From positions 1 to 63,355 of the forward strand of contig NZ_JAIKXF010000133.1 in NCBI RefSeq assembly GCF_024684275.1: 63,355 nucleotides of DNA, read 5' to 3'. Origin of the DNA: Ruminococcus sp. (GTDB lineage Bacteria; Bacillota_A; Clostridia; Oscillospirales; Ruminococcaceae). This document shows, piece after piece, positions 43,447 to 50,706 of this stretch (positions are counted from its first letter, which is position 1; each line of letters starts with the position of its first letter). The translations under genes were made by a program, and so were the position numbers. The notes under the pieces are model-generated. The model had not been told where the DNA came from. It was given only the letters and a program-made list of their open reading frames with translations, and did no database searches.

Positions 43447-44121
43447 TTACTTCTTTGCACCGAGAGAAAGTATCCTGCCTGCAAAGTCGTTGAAGTTCTG
43501 TGTCTGGAGTATTACCTTTCCGGGACCTACAAGCTTTGTGAGGAAAAGTCCCTCGCCGCCGAGGAAGATGTTTCCGATTCCCTTTACAGTCTCAATTTCA
43601 TACTGGACTGTTGGCTCGAATGCAACGACGTTTCCTGTATCCACCTTGAGGATCTCACCGGGAGCAAGTGTTCTTTCGACCATATCGCCGTCTACCTCGA
43701 GGAAAGCCATACCGCTTCCGAAGAGCTGCTGGAGTATGAATCCCTCACCGCCGAAGAGTCCCGAAAGGATCTTCTTTGTGAAAACTGCCTTGAGGTCTAC
43801 TGTCTGCTCAGCGCAGAGAAATGCGCCCTTCTGGCAGATAAGACCGCCGTTGGATATATTTACGGGAACTAAAGAACCCGGGACTGTAGCGCCGAAGGCT
43901 ACTTTGGCACCCTGGATCTCTGCTGTGTAATTAGCCATGAATATGGATTCGCCTGTGAACATTCTTCCGAGGCTTCTTCCGATACCGCCTCTGGCATTTG
44001 TGTTCATCTTGATGCCCTGTGACTGCCAGATCATTCCCCCTGACTGTGTAAACATTGATTCTCCTGCGTTTAGCTCACATTCTACTGCCGGTACTGTTTG
44101 ACCGATAATTGTATATCTCAT
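43447..44121 (-). CDS. AIM24/TIGR00266 family protein
   Basis: 224 residues, start after AGGAGGTATGTCTGT. MRYTIIGQTVPAVECELNAGESMFTQSGGMIWQ and the glycine-rich middle (GGIGRSLGRMFTGESIF, GLFGGEGFILQQLFGSGM, GIGNIFLGGEGLFLTKLVGPG) are characteristic of this beta-helical family, which includes the mitochondrial AIM24 protein. Bacterial members are cytoplasmic and of unknown role, often near SPFH or membrane-stress genes; the two small genes downstream fit that. Confidence 0.9.
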   Translation of the reverse strand: MRYTIIGQTVPAVECELNAGESMFTQSGGMIWQSQGIKMNTNARGGIGRSLGRMFTGESIFMANYTAEIQGAKVAFGATVPGSLVPVNISNGGLICQKGAFLCAEQTVDLKAVFTKKILSGLFGGEGFILQQLFGSGMAFLEVDGDMVERTLAPGEILKVDTGNVVAFEPTVQYEIETVKGIGNIFLGGEGLFLTKLVGPGKVILQTQNFNDFAGRILSLGAKK

Positions 44122-44170
44122 ACAGACATACCTCCTGACATTTTATTATATTCAAGCGGAAGCACCGCTT

Positions 44171-45157
44171 TTAAACATTTTTTATCCTGCAAAGATTAGC
44201 CTCTCCCGAGTTGAGATGGATAGTCTCTCCCGACTGAAGCTGAACTATGAGGTTGGCGTTATCGTCTATGCCCATAGCTTCGCCGATGATCTGCTTATTC
44301 CACACGTTTGCGGTTATTATATTTCCTGTGAGAAGCTCGCGCTCTCTGTATGCGGAAAGAAAGCTGCGGTTCTCTATTTTATGCATATATATTTCAAGGC
44401 GGTTGAGCACCTCTGCGCATAGTCTGTTCCTGTTTACGGCGACACCTGTTTCGTCCTCAATGGAGGTAGCTTTTTTGCGGAGCTCCTCATCGAAGCTGTC
44501 GCCGATACTGCGGACATTTATTCCGATACCGATAACGGCGCAGTCAAGGGTGCGCATTTCGAGTCCGAAAGAAGCCTCAGTGAGTATGCCGCATATCTTT
44601 TTGCCGTTCATATAAAGGTCATTGACCCATTTTATCATAACGGGCTGACCGCAGCAGTATTCTACAGCCTCTGCGACTGCGCAGGCTGCCGCACCCGTTA
44701 TCATGGGGGCGTATTCAAGGCTGAACTCGGGGCGCACAAGGGTGCTCATGTAAAGTCCCTTGCCGGCAGGAGAAACGAAGTTTCTGCCGATACGTCCTCT
44801 GCCTGCGGTCTGACGGTCGGCAACTGATGTAGTACCGTTCGGAACGTTGTTTGAATCCTGTTCCTTGGTGATATTATTAGTTGACTCTACTGTATCATAT
44901 ACGCTGAGATTCCGTCCCAGCTCCTTTGTTTTTAGAAACGGAGCGATAAGGTCTGCCGAAAGTCTGTTGTTGTCGTCGTTGAGTTTATAGCCCTTTGATG
45001 TCACGGAGCTGATAGAAAATCCCTCGGTTTCAAGCGCTTTTACGGCTTTCCATACAGCGTTGCGGCTCACGCCCAGCTTTTCTGCAAGGGCAGCTCCCGA
45101 GATATAATCGTCCTCTGCGCTTGCAAGAGAGGCGAGCAATTCGGATTTTACATTCAT
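44171..45157 (-). CDS. birA: Bifunctional biotin-protein ligase / biotin operon repressor
   Basis: 328 residues; ATG 45157 follows AAAGGAATTCTCAACC. Residues 1-60 are a winged helix (ISGAALAEKLGVSRNAVWKAVKALE), making this the repressor-ligase form. The ligase has ADRQTAGRGRIGRNFVSPAGKGLYMS (the biotinyl-AMP loop G-R-G-R-x-G-R), MIKWVNDLYMNGKKICGIL with the catalytic lysine, and a short SH3-like end. It biotinylates carboxylases. Confidence 0.93.
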   Translation of the reverse strand: MNVKSELLASLASAEDDYISGAALAEKLGVSRNAVWKAVKALETEGFSISSVTSKGYKLNDDNNRLSADLIAPFLKTKELGRNLSVYDTVESTNNITKEQDSNNVPNGTTSVADRQTAGRGRIGRNFVSPAGKGLYMSTLVRPEFSLEYAPMITGAAACAVAEAVEYCCGQPVMIKWVNDLYMNGKKICGILTEASFGLEMRTLDCAVIGIGINVRSIGDSFDEELRKKATSIEDETGVAVNRNRLCAEVLNRLEIYMHKIENRSFLSAYRERELLTGNIITANVWNKQIIGEAMGIDDNANLIVQLQSGETIHLNSGEANLCRIKNV

Positions 45158-45189
45158 GGTTGAGAATTCCTTTCGGTAATATTGATAAC

Positions 45190-45218
45190 ATTGTATCACA
45201 AAAAAATAGTTTTTGCAA
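45190..45218 (-). promoter_or_regulatory. birA promoter
   Basis: Minus strand TTGCAA (45213-45218), 17-base spacer, TACAAT (45190-45195), 32 bases before the birA ATG. Confidence 0.65.
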
Positions 45219-45526
45219 GAGAAATCACGGAAAATTGGTGAAAATGACGTTTAGCTGCATGATGTTTTCAGTCGGACGCAAAAAAGGACGGCTTTCGCGT
45301 CCTTGGAATTGTATAATTATTATTTGCCGAGCCTATGAACGGGATTCCAAAGGGACTGTGTTCCTTTGGCCAGGTCAAGGGCTGACAGCCCTTGTGGGGT
45401 GTGGGGCAAGCTTAACAAGCCCGTCCCCTTTGTCGCTGTGCGACAGAGGGGACGGACCCGATTAGGGGGCCCTGCAAGTGAGGGCGTCCCTTAACGGGCT
45501 GTCGAGGACGCCAGCCCCTACAATAT
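45219..45526. other. Intergenic region with a chain of strong hairpins
   Basis: No gene. Successive stems: AAGGACG/CGTCCTT (about 45285-45305), CCAAAGGGA/TTCCTTTGG (about 45343-45369), AAGGGCT/AGCCCTT (about 45376-45393) and a long GTCCCCTTTGTCGC/GCGACAGAGGGGAC arm pair (about 45423-45453). CCGAGCCT also occurs, as in the structured RNA, but the rest does not match. Probably a terminator/repeat cluster between birA and a membrane-protein gene. Confidence 0.55.
45482..45521. repeat. Palindromic dispersed repeat, copy R6 (partial)
   Basis: GGGCGTCCCTTAAC then GGGCTGTCGAGGACGCCAGCCCCTAC. The GTCGAGGACGCC core is shared with copy R5. Confidence 0.5.
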
Positions 45527-45988
45527 TCATTTTTTACAGCGCTTCAGCTGTACTGCGGCTATGGCTGCCGTAAGCACACAGGGCGCTATACTTGGCAGAA
45601 TTCTCCGCATATACATATCGCTGACGGGCAGCAATGTATACTTATCTGTCCAGCCGCTGAGGTCAGCATGGTCTGTGAGACGGCTGAGCATGACCAGACA
45701 CAGCACAAGTCCGGATACAGCAAGGAGTATTGACAGTATATTCGGCAGTTTTTTCCTGAAAAGGCACAGAAATGCTCCCGAAACCATGAGAACAGATGAT
45801 ATTATCAGGAATATTCCCGTATTTTTCAGCTCTGCGCCGTAGCTTTCGCCGTTGTATATCAGCCCTGCTCCCGAAAGAGCGGTCATAGCTCCCGAAAACC
45901 ATAAGCTCAGAAGCAAGGCGATGCTCTTGCAGGCTGTCATCAGCGGAGAACGTCTTTCAGCCAGATTTTTTGTGGTTTTTTTGCTCAT
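45527..45988 (-). CDS. Four-helix membrane protein of unknown function
   Basis: 153 residues. A basic cytoplasmic start (MSKKTTKNLAERR) is followed by four hydrophobic segments: IALLLSLWFSGAMTALSGAG, NTGIFLIISSVLMVSGAFL, LPNILSILLAVSGLVLCLVM and ILPSIAPCVLTAAIAAVQL. It ends in a basic tail KRCKK. No family recognised. Transcribed divergently from spoIVB, so a shared intergenic promoter region (45989-46118) is likely. Confidence 0.65.
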   Translation of the reverse strand: MSKKTTKNLAERRSPLMTACKSIALLLSLWFSGAMTALSGAGLIYNGESYGAELKNTGIFLIISSVLMVSGAFLCLFRKKLPNILSILLAVSGLVLCLVMLSRLTDHADLSGWTDKYTLLPVSDMYMRRILPSIAPCVLTAAIAAVQLKRCKK

Positions 45989-46118
45989 TTTTTACTCCCT
46001 AAGCAGTTTTCGGCTGTGTGGAATTCACATATATAAAAAGCACTCAGCCGAAGCATAATATAATCAGCTCCCGTTTTGCGGAGCAATATGTTCCTGAGGA
46101 ACAGGAAAGGATAACAAA

Positions 46119-47342
46119 ATGTTTTTAAAAAGAAAATTCGTAAAATCTGCTGCGACTCTATTATTTGCAGCTTTTGTTGGTTTATTCGGAACAGCAGGCT
46201 ATTATTCGACACAGCTGCCTGCGGTGATAAGTGCTTCGTCGGTAGATGACCTGAAAATCGCAGGTTTTCCGCAGCTTAGCTGCTCGGCTGCGCCTGAGTC
46301 GGCTGTACCTGCCGCAGATACCTGTTCAGACGGTCAGCAGGTGACATTTTCGCTTTTTGGTGCAATTCCCGTTAAAAATGTGGAGGTACGCAGGGCGGAG
46401 GCTCCCGTATTTGCCGTGGGAGGGCGTCCTTTTGGCATAAAGCTGCTCATGGAGGGCGTCATGGTCACGGGACTCGGCGGTGTTGAAGGGCAGAACGGTT
46501 CGCTGACCTGTCCTGCTGAGGAAGCAGGCTTGCGAAAGGGCGATATAATCCGCCTTGTGAACGGCGAGGTACTGACCTCAAATGACAGGCTGCAGCAGCT
46601 GATAGCTGATTCCGGCGGAAAAGCTATTGAGCTTTCGGTGCGCCGCGGCGATGAGGATATAGATATGGAGCTCAAGCCTGTTCTCTCGTGCAGAAGCGGC
46701 GGCTGGAAAGGCGGTATGTGGGTGCGCGACAGCATTGCGGGCATAGGTACCATGTCGTTTTTTGATACGGAAACGGGCTGCTTTGCAGGTCTTGGTCACC
46801 CTATCTGCGATTCCGATACGGGCAGAATGGTACCTGTTCACAGCGGAGAGGCTGTACCTGTTGAGATCACTGAGGTAAAGCGCGGCGCAAGGGGCTTGGC
46901 AGGAGAGCTTCGCGGAAAATTCGCCATGTCAGACAGCTTCGGCACCCTTGAACAGAACAAGCCGAGCGGTATCTACGGGCGGCTCAATGATGAGGTCCTT
47001 GCTGAGATGACCGCGGACTGTGAAGAATTTCCAATGGCTTTCCGTCAGGAGATAACCGAGGGCGAAGCAGAGATATACACCACGGTTTCGGGGGATACTC
47101 CCGAGAGATATTCCGCCGAGATAGTCAGCGTTGACTACAGCAGCGGTACAAGCTCGAAAAATATGGTCATACGCATAACCGACCAGAGGCTTATTGACGC
47201 GGCAGGAGGCATAGTTCAGGGAATGAGCGGCAGTCCTATTATCCAGAACGGCAAGCTCATAGGTGCGGTGACTCATGTTTTTGTGGGGGATCCGTCTAAG
47301 GGTTACGGGATATTTGCTGAAAATATGGCTTGTGAGCTGTAA
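46119..47342 (+). CDS. spoIVB: SpoIVB-type serine peptidase (stage IV sporulation)
   Basis: 407 residues, start after AGGAAAGGATAACAAA. An N-terminal membrane anchor is followed by a PDZ domain (about 120-190: GLRKGDIIRLVNGEVLTSNDRLQ). The S55 peptidase domain follows, with catalytic histidine in CFAGLGHPICD and catalytic serine in IVQGMSGSPIIQNGKLIGAVTHV. SpoIVB is secreted into the space between the forespore and mother cell and triggers pro-sigma-K processing. Its presence implies a sporulation programme in the lineage. Confidence 0.93.
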   Translation: MFLKRKFVKSAATLLFAAFVGLFGTAGYYSTQLPAVISASSVDDLKIAGFPQLSCSAAPESAVPAADTCSDGQQVTFSLFGAIPVKNVEVRRAEAPVFAVGGRPFGIKLLMEGVMVTGLGGVEGQNGSLTCPAEEAGLRKGDIIRLVNGEVLTSNDRLQQLIADSGGKAIELSVRRGDEDIDMELKPVLSCRSGGWKGGMWVRDSIAGIGTMSFFDTETGCFAGLGHPICDSDTGRMVPVHSGEAVPVEITEVKRGARGLAGELRGKFAMSDSFGTLEQNKPSGIYGRLNDEVLAEMTADCEEFPMAFRQEITEGEAEIYTTVSGDTPERYSAEIVSVDYSSGTSSKNMVIRITDQRLIDAAGGIVQGMSGSPIIQNGKLIGAVTHVFVGDPSKGYGIFAENMACEL

Positions 47343-47352
47343 AAAAATAAAT

Positions 47353-47375
47353 GGGCGTTACTTTTGGTAACGCCC
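47353..47375. terminator. Bidirectional terminator between spoIVB and the HPr gene
   Basis: GGGCGTTAC (47353-47361) and GTAACGCCC (47367-47375); on the minus strand it is followed by ATTTATTTTTTT, on the plus strand by CGAGTTTTG. Confidence 0.8.
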
Positions 47376-47391
47376 CGAGTTTTGTGTCTGA

Positions 47392-47664
47392 TTATCTGTT
47401 TTCCTCGCTGAAACCGCTGTCAACAAGCTCGATAAGAGCGTCAACTGCTGCCTTCTCATCAGCGCCGTCAGCGATGACCTTTACATTTGTACCGCCAACA
47501 ATACCGAGCGAAAGAATGCCAAGCAGACTCTTTGCATTTACTCTGCGCTCTTCCTTTTCGATCCAGATCGATGACTTGAACTCGTTAGCCTTCTGAATAA
47601 AGAAGGTTGCGGGTCTTGCGTGAAGTCCAACCTGATTCTTAACCATTACTTCTCTGACAAACAT
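47392..47664 (-). CDS. HPr-family phosphocarrier protein
   Basis: 90 residues; ATG 47664 follows AGGAGAGTTG (a TTG two codons earlier overlaps the spacing). NQVGLHARPATFFIQKANEF carries the phosphorylated histidine (H15-type, GLHARPA). RRVNAKSLLGILSLGIVGG has the regulatory serine in NAKSLLGI, the HPr kinase site. It therefore looks like a full HPr, not the His-less Crh form. It would serve PTS sugar transport and CcpA-type catabolite control. Monocistronic. Confidence 0.9.
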   Translation of the reverse strand: MFVREVMVKNQVGLHARPATFFIQKANEFKSSIWIEKEERRVNAKSLLGILSLGIVGGTNVKVIADGADEKAAVDALIELVDSGFSEENR

Positions 47665-47756
47665 AAACAACTCTCCTATTCTCGTAAGTTACAGCCCCTC
47701 TAATTCTTTTTAAGGACTGTGTTGCCGTTTGCAAATTTGTTTCACTTGCTGATTTT

Positions 47757-47785
47757 ATTATACAGTCTATTTTTTGCTTAGTCAA
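47757..47785 (-). promoter_or_regulatory. HPr gene promoter
   Basis: Minus strand TTGACT (47780-47785), 17-base spacer, TATAAT (47757-47762), giving a leader of about 85 bases. Confidence 0.8.
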
Positions 47786-47852
47786 CGGATTTTTATGATT
47801 ATAGGTCATGTTTCCGCTAAATTCTACATTTAGATTAAATGTGGCTGAAATT

Positions 47853-48027
47853 TTATCAACTTGCTTGTTTATTATCACTACAAAAAAATGTTGATAGTGA
47901 TTGTTGAAAGTGCATATTTATCAACATGATATTATGGTATTTTTTTCTAAAGGGAGAATGTTTTTTTGTCTATACAGCCAGTTATGTGTGGAACACTTTG
48001 TGGAACAATGCCTTTTTTTGTGGAACA
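47853..48027. repeat. Cluster of TTATCAAC-like and TGTGGAACA repeats
   Basis: TGTGGAACA occurs three times (47987-47995, 47999-48007, 48019-48027). TTATCAACT (47853-47861), TGTTGATAG (47889-47897) and TTATCAACA (47918-47926) lie beside them; the last is one base from the DnaA box TTATCCACA. The stretch lies upstream of the HPr promoter and after the trmD stop. Function unknown. Confidence 0.55.
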
Positions 48028-48044
48028 AATTGTTGGAGAATTGG

Positions 48045-48743
48045 TCAGCCAATTTTTCCTTTATATTTTTCTAAAAGGTCAGGGCGGCGCTCCTCTGTGA
48101 GCTTTAAGCTCTGCTCGCGGCGCCATGTCTCGATATTTTTGTGATGTCCTGTGAGGAGAACGGGCGGAACAGCTTCACCCTCCCATATTTCGGGGCGTGT
48201 GTACTGAGGATACTCAAGGAGTCCGCTGTAAATGCTCTCGTCGGTGAAGCATACCTCGTCGGAGAGGACTCCCTCACACATACGGGCAACAGTGTCGGCA
48301 ACTACCATTGCAGGGAGCTCGCCGCCTGTGAGCACATAATCGCCTATGGATATTTCCTCATCGACGATTTTGTCGATAACGCGCTGGTCAACGCCCTCAT
48401 AGTGTCCGCAGAGAATGAGGATATTGTCCATTTTTGAGAGCTCAATGGCTTTCTGCTGGTCAAAGATACTGCCCTTTGGCGACATATATATAGTATGAGG
48501 CTTTTCGCCGAGTTCCTCGCAGACTGCCTTATAGCAGTTATATATGGGCTCGCACTGCATGACCATGCCCATTCCGCCGCCGTATGGAGTATCGTCTACG
48601 CGGCGGTGCTTATCCTGTGTATACTCGCGTATCTGGCGGCAGTGAAGGCTTATTTTCCCTGCCTTGCGGGCTCTGCCAATAATGCTCTCGCCAAGTACAG
48701 CCTCGCACATCTCGGGAAACAGTGTGGCTATTTCAATATGCAT
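48045..48743 (-). CDS. trmD: tRNA (guanine37-N1)-methyltransferase
   Basis: 232 residues. MHIEIATLFPEMCEAVLGESIIGRARKAG opens the trefoil-knot fold; YGGGMGMVMQCEPIY, LILCGHYEGVDQRVID and SIGDYVLTGGELPAMVVADTVARM bind SAM in the knot and dimer interface. It makes m1G37, which prevents frameshifting. It normally follows rimM directly; here two unknown genes intervene. Confidence 0.95.
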   Translation of the reverse strand: MHIEIATLFPEMCEAVLGESIIGRARKAGKISLHCRQIREYTQDKHRRVDDTPYGGGMGMVMQCEPIYNCYKAVCEELGEKPHTIYMSPKGSIFDQQKAIELSKMDNILILCGHYEGVDQRVIDKIVDEEISIGDYVLTGGELPAMVVADTVARMCEGVLSDEVCFTDESIYSGLLEYPQYTRPEIWEGEAVPPVLLTGHHKNIETWRREQSLKLTEERRPDLLEKYKGKIG

Positions 48744-48769
48744 TGTTTTGCTCCTTAATTATATGATTT

Positions 48770-48790
48770 GAGACCGCGTGAAGCGGTCTC
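48770..48790. terminator. Hairpin between the 239-residue gene and trmD
   Basis: GAGACCGC (48770-48777) and GCGGTCTC (48783-48790), 8 bp and GC-rich, with no T-run on either strand; more likely an mRNA-stabilising hairpin than a terminator. Confidence 0.45.
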
Positions 48791-48798
48791 GGATATTC

Positions 48799-49518
48799 TT
48801 ATGTAAGCTTGATACTGTTGGCTATTGTGAACATCTCGTTGAAATCCTCAGCGCTAATCTTTATGAGATATTTTGTGCGCTTGTCTCTTTCGGGATAAAG
48901 GTTGATATTTGCCATATATCCGTCGGGAGTCTGAGAGGTGATGAGATAGCCGCGGAAGCCTACTCCGTCAACGGAATAGTATCTTATTGGATTTCCCTCG
49001 TCGATATAGGATTCATTTTTGCACTTCATCAGCAGATAGAAGGTCTTTGAGTTCTTGAAGTTGTGAATGTCGAAATCCTCCATATTCAGCGACGTTACCA
49101 GCTTTGTGAACTCATACTCGCTTTCGGGAGTTGTCTTTTCCACGGCTCTGCAATACTTGTCGAGAGCTTCGTGGGAAATACCCGTTCTGTCGAGAAAATC
49201 CTCGCTTTCGCTGAGGTGCTCCTCAGTAATTTTTATACGATGTATCTCGTCGCCGTTCTGCCACATTGCCGAATCCTTGCTGTCGGTGCGGACGGGCTTC
49301 ATGTCGTCCCATGCAGTGAGCTTCAGACCAAAATTCGAGTAATCGGCTGTGTCACTTGAAATGGGCTGAAGGTTTTCGGGAGTATCATTCCAGAGACTGT
49401 CAGTGGTCTGCAATTCGTTGGTGCACTTGTATTTATAGGGTATTCCGGGGAAGAAGTAGGCGCAGACTACTGCTGCGGCGATGACAAGTAAAAACAGTAT
49501 GCCTAAGAATCTTTTCAT
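48799..49518 (-). CDS. Membrane-anchored extracytoplasmic protein of unknown function
   Basis: 239 residues, start after AGGAGGCACTTACC. The N-terminal helix FLGILFLLVIAAAVVCAYFF follows MKR and lacks a lipobox, so it is probably an uncleaved anchor. The rest is soluble and polar with a conserved-looking aromatic core (FYLLMKCKNESYIDEGN, IRYYSVDGVGFRGYLIT). No family recognised. It lies between rimM and trmD, in the same direction, so it may be co-transcribed with translation genes. Confidence 0.65.
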   Translation of the reverse strand: MKRFLGILFLLVIAAAVVCAYFFPGIPYKYKCTNELQTTDSLWNDTPENLQPISSDTADYSNFGLKLTAWDDMKPVRTDSKDSAMWQNGDEIHRIKITEEHLSESEDFLDRTGISHEALDKYCRAVEKTTPESEYEFTKLVTSLNMEDFDIHNFKNSKTFYLLMKCKNESYIDEGNPIRYYSVDGVGFRGYLITSQTPDGYMANINLYPERDKRTKYLIKISAEDFNEMFTIANSIKLT

Positions 49519-49569
49519 GGTAAGTGCCTCCTTTTTGGCGTGTTTACGCCGTATTTTCTTTTGTTCTTT

Positions 49570-50154
49570 TTATTTTTCTATCTCTTTTTTATGCATAAGG
49601 TGTATGCCGATGTGTCCGATCCCAAGTATTATTGACGCCGCCGTAAGAAAGACATTGCAGGCGTAAACTCCCAGCAGAAATACCGCAAATACAGGCAGTG
49701 TAGCGCCTGCAAGCGGAAAGCCGCAGTAATCCGAATACATATCCGCAAGAGTGCGGCTGCTTCGGAAATATTTTATCCAGTAGAGTTCATAGAGTATCAT
49801 CAGTATGAGCGCGAGTATAAGATAGCCCAGTCTCGGTGAGAGTGAGAAGCTGTCAAGTCTTCTGTCGATAAGCACAAATACCGATACCAGTGCCTCGCCT
49901 GCTCGTTCAAGTGCAAGGAGGAGCTTGTTTTCGCGTTTTGCGGACTCCTCATAGTTCTGCGGCTGTTTTTTGCTCCATATTATATTGGGGATAAACAGCA
50001 TGAGCAGGAAAACTATACCCACCGCTGAAATACCCCATTTGGGCAGTCTGAACCAGCTTTCGGGAAGACTGCCGCTAACTGACAGCACCCATGCTGCCAC
50101 AGCTGCAAAAGCCGCGCACAGCGCTGACAGGGCAAGGAAATTGCTCTTTTTCAT
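49570..50154 (-). CDS. Membrane protein of unknown function (194 aa)
   Basis: It starts at ATG 50154, one base after the rimM stop (TGATATG). Helices: FLALSALCAAFAAVAAWVL, WGISAVGIVFLLMLFIPNII, LGYLILALILMILYELYWI and LPVFAVFLLGVYACNVFLTAASIILGIG. A charged amphipathic stretch in the middle (NYEESAKRENKLLLALERAGEA) is cytoplasmic. The short C-terminal HKKEIEK is also cytoplasmic. Resembles DUF-type small integral proteins next to secretion genes, but I cannot name it. Confidence 0.65.
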   Translation of the reverse strand: MKKSNFLALSALCAAFAAVAAWVLSVSGSLPESWFRLPKWGISAVGIVFLLMLFIPNIIWSKKQPQNYEESAKRENKLLLALERAGEALVSVFVLIDRRLDSFSLSPRLGYLILALILMILYELYWIKYFRSSRTLADMYSDYCGFPLAGATLPVFAVFLLGVYACNVFLTAASIILGIGHIGIHLMHKKEIEK

Positions 50155-50155
50155 A

Positions 50156-50659
50156 TCAGTCGAAAAGCCCGTCAAGAGGGCGGATAGTCATTACTCCGCC
50201 GTCAACATCAGTGGAAATAACAACGTCTGCGATAGCAGGTACGAGATATTCCTTATCATCGCCCTTTATGACGTAGACGTCGTTGGCTCCTGTCTGCATG
50301 ACGTCGGCTATTTTGCCGTAAACGGTGTCATTATCGGCGTCGCGTACTTCAAGACCGATGAGATCCTGTATGAAGTAAGTATCGTCGTCAAGCTCTAAGT
50401 CGTCACGGTGCATATACAGCACCTTGTTGCGGAGCTTTTCAGCCGCCTCGGGAGTGTCGATCCCCTCTATCTTGGCGATTACCGTATTCTTGAATACTCG
50501 GGAGCGCTCAATGAGCACTTCCTCGTGATTTTTTCCTATGAACAGTCTGTCGAACTCCGCAAGGAGGTCGGGGCTGTCGGTATAAGGCATTATCTTCACC
50601 TCACCCCGTATACCGTGGGTAGTGACTATCTTGCCTGCTTCCAGATATTCTTTTTTCAT
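50156..50659 (-). CDS. rimM: 16S rRNA processing protein RimM
   Basis: 167 residues. KEYLEAGKIVTTHGIRGEVKIMPYTDSP is the diagnostic N-terminal RimM barrel, and the C-terminal PRC barrel has FIQDLIGLEVRDADNDTVYGKIADV and VYVIKGDDKEYLVPAIADVV. It assists 30S head assembly by binding S19. Usual neighbours rpsP and rplS are not in the window; repeat R7 precedes it. Confidence 0.95.
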   Translation of the reverse strand: MKKEYLEAGKIVTTHGIRGEVKIMPYTDSPDLLAEFDRLFIGKNHEEVLIERSRVFKNTVIAKIEGIDTPEAAEKLRNKVLYMHRDDLELDDDTYFIQDLIGLEVRDADNDTVYGKIADVMQTGANDVYVIKGDDKEYLVPAIADVVISTDVDGGVMTIRPLDGLFD

Positions 50660-50677
50660 TGTGTTTCCTTATATTCT

Positions 50678-50701
50678 GTAGGGGCGGATACTATCCGCCC
50701 G
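50678..50701. repeat. Palindromic dispersed repeat, copy R7 (half-unit)
   Basis: GTAGGGGCGGATACTATCCG followed by CCCG; the GCGGATA-x-TATCCGC core matches copies R2 and R5. Confidence 0.55.
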
Positions 50702-50706
50702 ATAAT

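Noticed and set aside
45121..45465. 114-codon plus-strand ORF over the birA promoter
   Set aside because: It runs antisense to the birA start and through the hairpin cluster; its codon content looks random.
47853..48027. Chromosome origin of replication
   Set aside because: Only one near-perfect DnaA box, no AT-rich unwinding element in the usual place, and no dnaA, dnaN, rnpA or gyrB nearby.
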